A stretch of 36,844 bases of DNA, taken from Streptomyces europaeiscabiei (GTDB lineage Bacteria; Actinomycetota; Actinomycetes; Streptomycetales; Streptomycetaceae). Shown one piece after another: positions 32,076 through 36,844 of the stretch. Location: NCBI RefSeq assembly GCF_001550375.1, contig NZ_LRTR01000177.1, forward strand, positions 1 to 36,844, read 5' to 3'. Every line of letters begins with the position of its first letter. Within the stretch, counting starts at the first letter, position 1. Made by a program: the position numbers and the translations under genes. The notes beneath the pieces were generated by a model. It searched no databases. It saw only the letters and a list, made by a program, of their open reading frames with translations, and was not told the origin of the DNA.

Positions 32076-32912
32076 TTGGCCACTGGTACGGAACCACCGG
32101 CAACAGAACCCCATCCACAGCGCGGCGGCGTGCGGAGCCGTACGCGCGCCGCGATCTCCGCCCCGCATCTGCGCACCGACCGCTGGTGGCTGGCCCCCGC
32201 CGCCACGGCCGCCGGGCTGCTGGCCTTCATCGTGTACTCGACCTGGCGGGCCTTCGCCGACGCGCACTACTACGCGGCCCCCTACGTCTCGCCGTTCTAC
32301 TCGCCCTGTCTGGCGGAACGCTGCGAGCCCATGCGTGGCGGCCCCAACTGGGAGATCCTCGGCGGCTGGTGGGGCATCTCACCGGCGATCATCATCCTGA
32401 TCTTCCCGCTCGGCTTCCGCCTGACCTGCTACTACTACCGCAAGGCCTACTACCGCGGCTTCTGGGCGTCCCCGCCCGCCTGCGCGGTGGCCGAGCCGCA
32501 CAAGAAGTACTCGGGCGAGACCCGCTTTCCGCTGATCCTGCAGAACCTCCACCGGTACTTCTTCTACGCCGCCCTGCTGGTCGCCGGCATCCTCACGTAC
32601 GACACGGTCCTGGCCTTCCGCGACGAGCACTACGAGTGGGGCCACATGGGCCTCGGCACTCTCGTGTTCCTCGTCAACATCGTGCTGATCTGGGCGTACA
32701 CCCTCTCTTGCCACTCGTGCCGGCACATCGTCGGCGGCAAGCTCAAGCACTTCTCCAAGCATCCCGTGCGCTACCGGATGTGGCAGTGGGTCGGGAAGCT
32801 CAACGCCCGCCACATGCAGCTCGCCTGGGCGTCGTTGGTGAGTGTGGCGCTCGCCGACTTCTACGTGTACCTGGTCGCGTCCGGCGCCTTCGACGATCCG
32901 ACCCTCTTCTAA
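32076..32912 (+). CDS. sdhC: Succinate dehydrogenase membrane-anchor subunit (Sdh1 type)
   Basis: This 278-residue integral membrane protein anchors the SdhA/SdhB pair and passes electrons to menaquinone. Five hydrophobic helices are visible, at about 38-57, 98-120, 162-181, 192-211 and 249-268. It matches the single large anchor of the actinobacterial Sdh1 complex (M. tuberculosis Rv0249c, ~273 residues, as I recall). Notable residues are CHSCRH (212-217) after helix 4, a Cys pair at 78/83, Cys118 and several His. The mycobacterial Sdh1 anchor has been reported to hold a Rieske-type iron-sulfur cluster, and CHSCRH is the obvious place to look. The start is the TTG at 32076 with GGGAG about 6 bases upstream. 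It heads the operon. Confidence 0.9.
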   Translation: MATGTEPPATEPHPQRGGVRSRTRAAISAPHLRTDRWWLAPAATAAGLLAFIVYSTWRAFADAHYYAAPYVSPFYSPCLAERCEPMRGGPNWEILGGWWGISPAIIILIFPLGFRLTCYYYRKAYYRGFWASPPACAVAEPHKKYSGETRFPLILQNLHRYFFYAALLVAGILTYDTVLAFRDEHYEWGHMGLGTLVFLVNIVLIWAYTLSCHSCRHIVGGKLKHFSKHPVRYRMWQWVGKLNARHMQLAWASLVSVALADFYVYLVASGAFDDPTLF

Positions 32913-32932
32913 CCGACAAAAGGTGCTTCTGA

Positions 32933-34876
32933 ATGTCCGTGGTCGAACGCCAGGAGTGGGACGTCGTCGTGATCGGCGCCGGCGGTGCCGGGCTGCGCGC
33001 CGCGATCGAGGCCCGTGAGCGGGGCGCCCGTACGGCTGTGATCTGCAAGTCCCTGTTCGGTAAGGCCCATACGGTGATGGCCGAGGGCGGCATCGCGGCC
33101 GCCATGGGCAACGTCAACTCCGGTGACAACTGGCAGGTCCACTTCCGCGACACCATGCGCGGCGGCAAGTTCCTCAACCAGTGGCGGATGGCGGAGCTGC
33201 ACGCCCGCGAGGCACCCGACCGGGTGTGGGAGCTGGAGACCTGGGGTGCCCTCTTCGACCGTACGAAGGACGGCCGCATCTCGCAGCGCAACTTCGGCGG
33301 CCACGAGTACCCGCGCCTCGCCCACGTCGGTGACCGTACGGGCCTGGAGCTGATCCGCACGCTCCAGCAGAAGATCGTCGCCCTCCAGCAGGAGGACCAC
33401 AAGGAGACGGGCGACTACGAGTCCCGGCTGAAGGTCTTCCAGGAGTGCACGGTCACCCGGGTGTTGAAGGACGGCGAGCGGGTGTCCGGCGTCTTCGGCT
33501 ACGAACGCGAGTCGGGCCGTTTCCTCGTCCTCGAAGCGCCCGCCGTCGTCATCGCCACCGGTGGCATCGGCAAGTCGTTCAAGGTGACGTCGAACTCGTG
33601 GGAGTACACGGGCGACGGCCACGCGCTGGCGCTGCTCGCGGGCGCGCCGCTTCTGAACATGGAGTTCGTGCAGTTCCATCCGACGGGCATGGTCTGGCCG
33701 CCGTCGGTGAAGGGCATCCTCGTCACGGAGTCGGTGCGCGGTGACGGCGGGGTGCTCAGGAACTCCGAGGGCAAGCGGTTCATGTTCGACTACATCCCGG
33801 ACGTGTTCAAGGAGAAGTACGCGCAGTCCGAGGAGGAGGGCGACCGCTGGTACGAGGACCCGGACCACAACCGGCGCCCGCCCGAACTGCTGCCGCGCGA
33901 CGAGGTGGCGCGGGCCATCAACTCCGAGGTGAAGGCGGGCCGGGGATCACCGCACGGCGGGGTCTTCCTGGACGTGTCCACCCGGATGCCGGCGGAGACC
34001 ATCCGCCGTCGGCTCCCCTCGATGTACCACCAGTTCAAGGAGCTGGCGGACGTCGACATCACGGCGGAGGCGATGGAGGTCGGGCCCACCTGTCACTACG
34101 TGATGGGCGGTATCGCGGTCGAGTCGGAGACGGCGGCGGCACGCGGGGTGCCGGGCCTGTTCGCGGCCGGTGAGGTGGCCGGCGGTATGCACGGATCCAA
34201 CCGGCTGGGCGGCAACTCCCTCTCCGACCTGCTGGTGTTCGGCCGACGGGCCGGGCAGCACGCGGCCGGGTACGCGGCGGGACTGACCGGGGCGCGACCG
34301 CCGGTGGACGACATCGAGGTCGACACGGCCGCCGCCGAGGCGCTGCGGCCGTTCTCCGCCGAGGGGCCGGCGCCGGGCCTGGAGGCCGGTCGGCCGCCGG
34401 AGAACCCGTACACCCTTCATCAGGAACTGCAGCAGGCCATGAACGACCTGGTCGGCATCATCCGCCGTGAGGGCGAGATGGAGCAGGCGCTGGAGAAGCT
34501 GGCCGACCTGCGGGTCCGGGCGCGCCGGGCGGGTGTGGAGGGGCACCGGCAGTTCAACCCCGGCTGGCATCTCGCCCTCGACCTGCGGAACATGCTGCTG
34601 GTCAGCGAGTGCGTGGCACGGGCCGCGCTGGAGCGCACCGAGTCGCGCGGCGGGCACACCCGCGAGGACCATCCGACGATGGACCGCGGCTGGCGCCGGA
34701 TCAACCTGCTCTGCCGGCTCACCGGTCCGACGGGCGGGCCGGAGACCTGGGACCCCGTCGTCGCCCAGATCGCCCTCACCCGTGAGACCACCGAAGCCAT
34801 CCGTCCCGACCTGCTCGCCCTCTTCGACAAGGAGGAGCTGGTCAAGTACCTCGCCGAAGAGGAGCTGTACGAGTGA
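32933..34876 (+). CDS. sdhA: Succinate dehydrogenase flavoprotein subunit
   Basis: This 647-residue FAD subunit oxidises succinate to fumarate. The Rossmann motif is VIGAGGAGLRAA (residues 13-24). The covalent-flavin region is KAHTVMAEGGIAA (His46 is the likely attachment residue). The substrate-site stretches are FHPTGM, ESVRGDGGVLRNSEGKRFM and GPTCHYVMGGIAVE, and the late FAD motif is NRLGGNSLSDLLVFGRRAG. The length fits the Sdh1-type SdhA. It starts 20 bases after sdhC and is followed directly by sdhB. Confidence 0.96.
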   Translation: MSVVERQEWDVVVIGAGGAGLRAAIEARERGARTAVICKSLFGKAHTVMAEGGIAAAMGNVNSGDNWQVHFRDTMRGGKFLNQWRMAELHAREAPDRVWELETWGALFDRTKDGRISQRNFGGHEYPRLAHVGDRTGLELIRTLQQKIVALQQEDHKETGDYESRLKVFQECTVTRVLKDGERVSGVFGYERESGRFLVLEAPAVVIATGGIGKSFKVTSNSWEYTGDGHALALLAGAPLLNMEFVQFHPTGMVWPPSVKGILVTESVRGDGGVLRNSEGKRFMFDYIPDVFKEKYAQSEEEGDRWYEDPDHNRRPPELLPRDEVARAINSEVKAGRGSPHGGVFLDVSTRMPAETIRRRLPSMYHQFKELADVDITAEAMEVGPTCHYVMGGIAVESETAAARGVPGLFAAGEVAGGMHGSNRLGGNSLSDLLVFGRRAGQHAAGYAAGLTGARPPVDDIEVDTAAAEALRPFSAEGPAPGLEAGRPPENPYTLHQELQQAMNDLVGIIRREGEMEQALEKLADLRVRARRAGVEGHRQFNPGWHLALDLRNMLLVSECVARAALERTESRGGHTREDHPTMDRGWRRINLLCRLTGPTGGPETWDPVVAQIALTRETTEAIRPDLLALFDKEELVKYLAEEELYE

Positions 34877-34922
34877 GCAGCTACGAGGAGCCGCGGTCAT
34901 GAACGGTCAAGGAGACGGGGGC

Positions 34923-35699
34923 ATGAGCGGCTACGAGGCCGGCTTCAAGGTGTGGCGGGGTGATGCGCGGGGCGGTGGCCTGGAGGATTTCAAGGTCGAG
35001 GTGAACGAGGGCGAGGTGGTCCTCGACATCGTCCACCGCCTCCAGGCGACCCAGGCCCCCGACCTCGCCGTCCGCTGGAACTGCAAGGCGGGCAAGTGCG
35101 GTTCGTGTTCCGCGGAGATCAACGGCCGTCCCCGGCTGATGTGCATGACCCGGATGTCGGTGTTCGAGCGGGACGAGACGATCACCGTCACCCCGCTTCG
35201 GGCCTTCCCGGTCGTCCGCGACCTGGTCACGGACGTCACCTTCAACTACGTCAAGGCGCGTGAGGTCCCGGCCTTCGTGCCGCCCGAGAAGCTCGGCCCC
35301 GGCGAGTACCGGATGATGCAGGAGGACGTGGACCGCCCGCAGGAGTTCCGGAAGTGCATCGAGTGCTTCCTCTGCCAGGACACCTGCCATGTCGTCCGCG
35401 ACCACGAGGAGAACAAGTCGGCCTTCGCCGGCCCGCGCTTCCTGATGCGCGTCGCGGAACTGGACATGCACCCGCTGGACGCTGCGGAGGACACCGGCCT
35501 GGACCGCAAGAAGACGGCCCAGGACGAGCACGGCCTCGGCTACTGCAACATCACCAAGTGCTGCACCGAGGTCTGCCCCGAAGGCATCAAGATCACGGAC
35601 AACGCGCTGATCCCGCTCAAGGAGCGTGCCGTGGACCGCAAGTACGACCCACTGGTGTGGCTGGGCTCGAAGATCAGGAGGCGTTCCTCAACCGGGTGA
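34923..35699 (+). CDS. sdhB: Succinate dehydrogenase iron-sulfur subunit
   Basis: This 258-residue subunit carries electrons from SdhA to the membrane anchor through three clusters. The [2Fe-2S] ligands are in CKAGKCGSCSAEINGRPRLMC. The [4Fe-4S] ligands are in CIECFLCQDTC and a later CP, and the [3Fe-4S] ligands are in CNITKCCTEVCPEG. The start is set at the ATG at 34923 with AAGGAG 8 bases upstream. An in-frame ATG at 34899, with GAGGAG 8 bases upstream, is an equally good alternative and would add MNGQGDGG. A 9-codon ORF starting with GTG at 34873 overlaps the sdhA stop and resembles the sdhB start region, so the start may have been duplicated. Confidence 0.94.
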   Translation: MSGYEAGFKVWRGDARGGGLEDFKVEVNEGEVVLDIVHRLQATQAPDLAVRWNCKAGKCGSCSAEINGRPRLMCMTRMSVFERDETITVTPLRAFPVVRDLVTDVTFNYVKAREVPAFVPPEKLGPGEYRMMQEDVDRPQEFRKCIECFLCQDTCHVVRDHEENKSAFAGPRFLMRVAELDMHPLDAAEDTGLDRKKTAQDEHGLGYCNITKCCTEVCPEGIKITDNALIPLKERAVDRKYDPLVWLGSKIRRRSSTG

Positions 35700-35723
35700 G
35701 GGCCTGCGCGGGGCGGTCGCGAC

Positions 35724-35779
35724 GTGCGGAGCCCTCACGGGGGCGCGGGGCCGTCACGAGGTGCGGAGCCCTCACGGGG
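35724..35779. repeat. 19-bp direct repeat downstream of sdhB
   Basis: GTGCGGAGCCCTCACGGGG occurs exactly at 35724-35742 and 35761-35779. The second copy overlaps the last codons of the convergent membrane-protein gene. Confidence 0.85.
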
Positions 35780-36065
35780 TGGTGACGCGGCCAGGGCGGG
35801 TCGCGAGGTACGACAGCACCGTGTCGGTGACGATGAGGATCAGGCCCGCGAGACCGAACGCGTCCACGCGTTCGGTCGCCACGGCGACGCACCACAGGCC
35901 CAGCCCCGCACTGCCGCTGAGCGTGGCCCACCCCCACAGCACCGGCCGCAGCGTGCTGCGTCGCAGCCACGGCAACATCCACTGCGTACGGATCGCGACG
36001 ACGCCGAACACGGTCGTGGCCACCATGGCCGCCGCGAGGAACCCGATCCCGACGGTCGCCAGCAT
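35772..36065 (-). CDS. Small membrane protein, 97 residues
   Basis: This protein starts MLATVGIGFLAAAMVATTVFG with a strong membrane helix. Two more hydrophobic segments follow, about residues 42-62 (LWGWATLSGSAGLGLWCVAVA) and 70-86 (FGLAGLILIVTDTVLSYLA), and the tail is RPGRVTTP. It has no recognised domain. GGAGG lies about 6 bases before the ATG, so the start is good. It is convergent with sdhB and divergent from the next gene; the 72-base gap to sdhB has no clear terminator. Confidence 0.7.
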   Translation of the reverse strand: MLATVGIGFLAAAMVATTVFGVVAIRTQWMLPWLRRSTLRPVLWGWATLSGSAGLGLWCVAVATERVDAFGLAGLILIVTDTVLSYLATRPGRVTTP

Positions 36066-36190
36066 GCCCCGCCTCCCCCCTTGCGAACGAGGCGATCATG
36101 GCATGCACTCGCCACCGGGACCAGCCTCCGCCTCCCCACTTCGCCGCACCCCACTCGCGACCGCGCGACACCGGCCATACGCTCCCAAAT
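36066..36190. promoter_or_regulatory. Divergent intergenic region
   Basis: A 125-base gap between two divergent genes that must contain promoters in both directions. No clear -35/-10 pair or operator is visible. Confidence 0.3.
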
Positions 36191-36844
36191 GTGACGTCGC
36201 GTCTGAGAAGAAGCCGAGCGCGGGGCGCCACGTCGCACATAGCCGTGCGTGTGGCCCACACCGCGTTCGGCGGGCTGGCAGCCATGGCCTGGCTCCTGCT
36301 GCCCACGACAACGGAGCCGGCCGGGAGCCAGGCCGCTGAGCGGCACGCCGACCAGCTGTCCGTCGGCGTGCGGCCCGTGACTCCGGTCGGCGGTGAGCTG
36401 TTCAGGGCCCCGGCCCCGGACGAGCCGCTCGTGGTCCCGCCGGTGGGCGATCGACCCACGGGCCCGGTCGGCCCCGGACGGTCCACGGTCCCGGCCATCA
36501 GCGGGCTGCCCGCGACTCCGGCCGTCGGCGCGTGGTTCGCGGCTCCCCCGGTCGGCGGGGCCGCTCCGGCCGACGACGAGGGCTCCGGGGCGGATCTGAT
36601 CCTGCCGGTGGCCGCCGCGGGTACGGCTGTCGCCGTGGCCGCGTACTCACTCGTACGACGTCGGCGCCGCGCCCAGCTGCGCACGACCCCGACCGGCACC
36701 TTCGAACCGCCGACCACGCCGCTGCCCGACCTCCACCGCCGGGCCCAGCGGCTCCTCGTCGAGACCGACGACAGCGTCCGCACAAGCGCCGAGGAACTCC
36801 GCTTCGCGGCGGCCCGGCCGGGCCGGCGTGCCGCCGAGCCGCCT
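36191..36844 (+). CDS. Secreted or membrane-anchored conserved protein, N-terminal part (cut by window edge)
   Basis: A plus-strand frame is open from the GTG at 36191 to the right edge (218 codons). The N-terminus is basic with a hydrophobic stretch (AFGGLAAMAWLLLPTTTEP) that looks like a signal peptide or anchor. A proline- and glycine-rich extracytoplasmic linker follows, then a membrane helix (DLILPVAAAGTAVAVAAYSL) and RRRRRAQ, then a helical cytosolic part: LPDLHRRAQRLLVETDDSVR with TSAEELRFAAARPG. I remember similar proteins in Streptomyces but no function. The exact start is uncertain because no Shine-Dalgarno sequence is visible; in-frame GTGs at about 36245 and 36251 are alternatives. 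Confidence 0.65.
   Translation, partial: MTSRLRRSRARGATSHIAVRVAHTAFGGLAAMAWLLLPTTTEPAGSQAAERHADQLSVGVRPVTPVGGELFRAPAPDEPLVVPPVGDRPTGPVGPGRSTVPAISGLPATPAVGAWFAAPPVGGAAPADDEGSGADLILPVAAAGTAVAVAAYSLVRRRRRAQLRTTPTGTFEPPTTPLPDLHRRAQRLLVETDDSVRTSAEELRFAAARPGRRAAEPP

Overview
The window is a high-GC actinomycete chromosome segment, almost certainly from a Streptomyces. GC is strongly biased at third codon positions, GTG/TTG starts are frequent, and the gene set (mycothiol deacetylase mshB, the five-gene bldK oligopeptide importer, typA and a three-gene actinobacterial succinate dehydrogenase) is a typical Streptomyces neighbourhood. The order resembles the bldK region of S. coelicolor as I remember it; I could not run a comparison.

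Layout. 1-2443 (minus): start of a proline-rich protein cut by the window edge, a DUF6113-like membrane protein, mshB and a 64-residue membrane protein. 2668-4863 (plus): a DPP-IV-type S9 serine peptidase. 5024-10950 (minus): a complete peptide ABC importer (lipoprotein, two permeases, two ATPases). A duplicated gene junction in this operon has created a 57-codon ORF. 11531-15436 (plus): a second set of permease, lipoprotein and permease that resembles bldKA, bldKB and bldKC but has no ATPase genes. 15510-18900: an island of decay with one intact VOC gene, duplicated VOC and HAD-phosphatase remnants, and a lower-GC stretch holding a small secreted beta-rich protein. 18972-25232 (minus): the bldKABCDE operon, ending in a perfect 36-bp palindromic terminator. 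25912-27819 (minus): typA. 28003-31147 (minus): a lipoprotein gene broken by one missing base and an 801-residue solute-binding lipoprotein carrying a Ser-Ala microsatellite. 31668-35699 (plus): a small coiled-coil protein and the sdhC-sdhA-sdhB operon. 35772-36844: a small membrane protein divergent from a secreted or anchored protein that runs off the right edge.

How it works together. Most of the window concerns peptide handling. There are two complete importers, one importer lacking ATPases, one solitary binding protein and one cytosolic peptidase. BldK is the importer needed for aerial development in S. coelicolor. The ATPase-less set probably borrows ATPases from a neighbouring system. 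It shares a 9-bp motif, CGGTAAGAG, with the bldK upstream region.

The window is also rich in small repeats. Three copies of a ~50-bp palindromic element sit in frame inside mshB and the peptidase gene. Two large inverted-repeat elements lie in intergenic regions. Several in-frame tandem repeats lengthen low-complexity tails or linkers. I see no tRNA or rRNA gene, CRISPR array, transposase or prophage.
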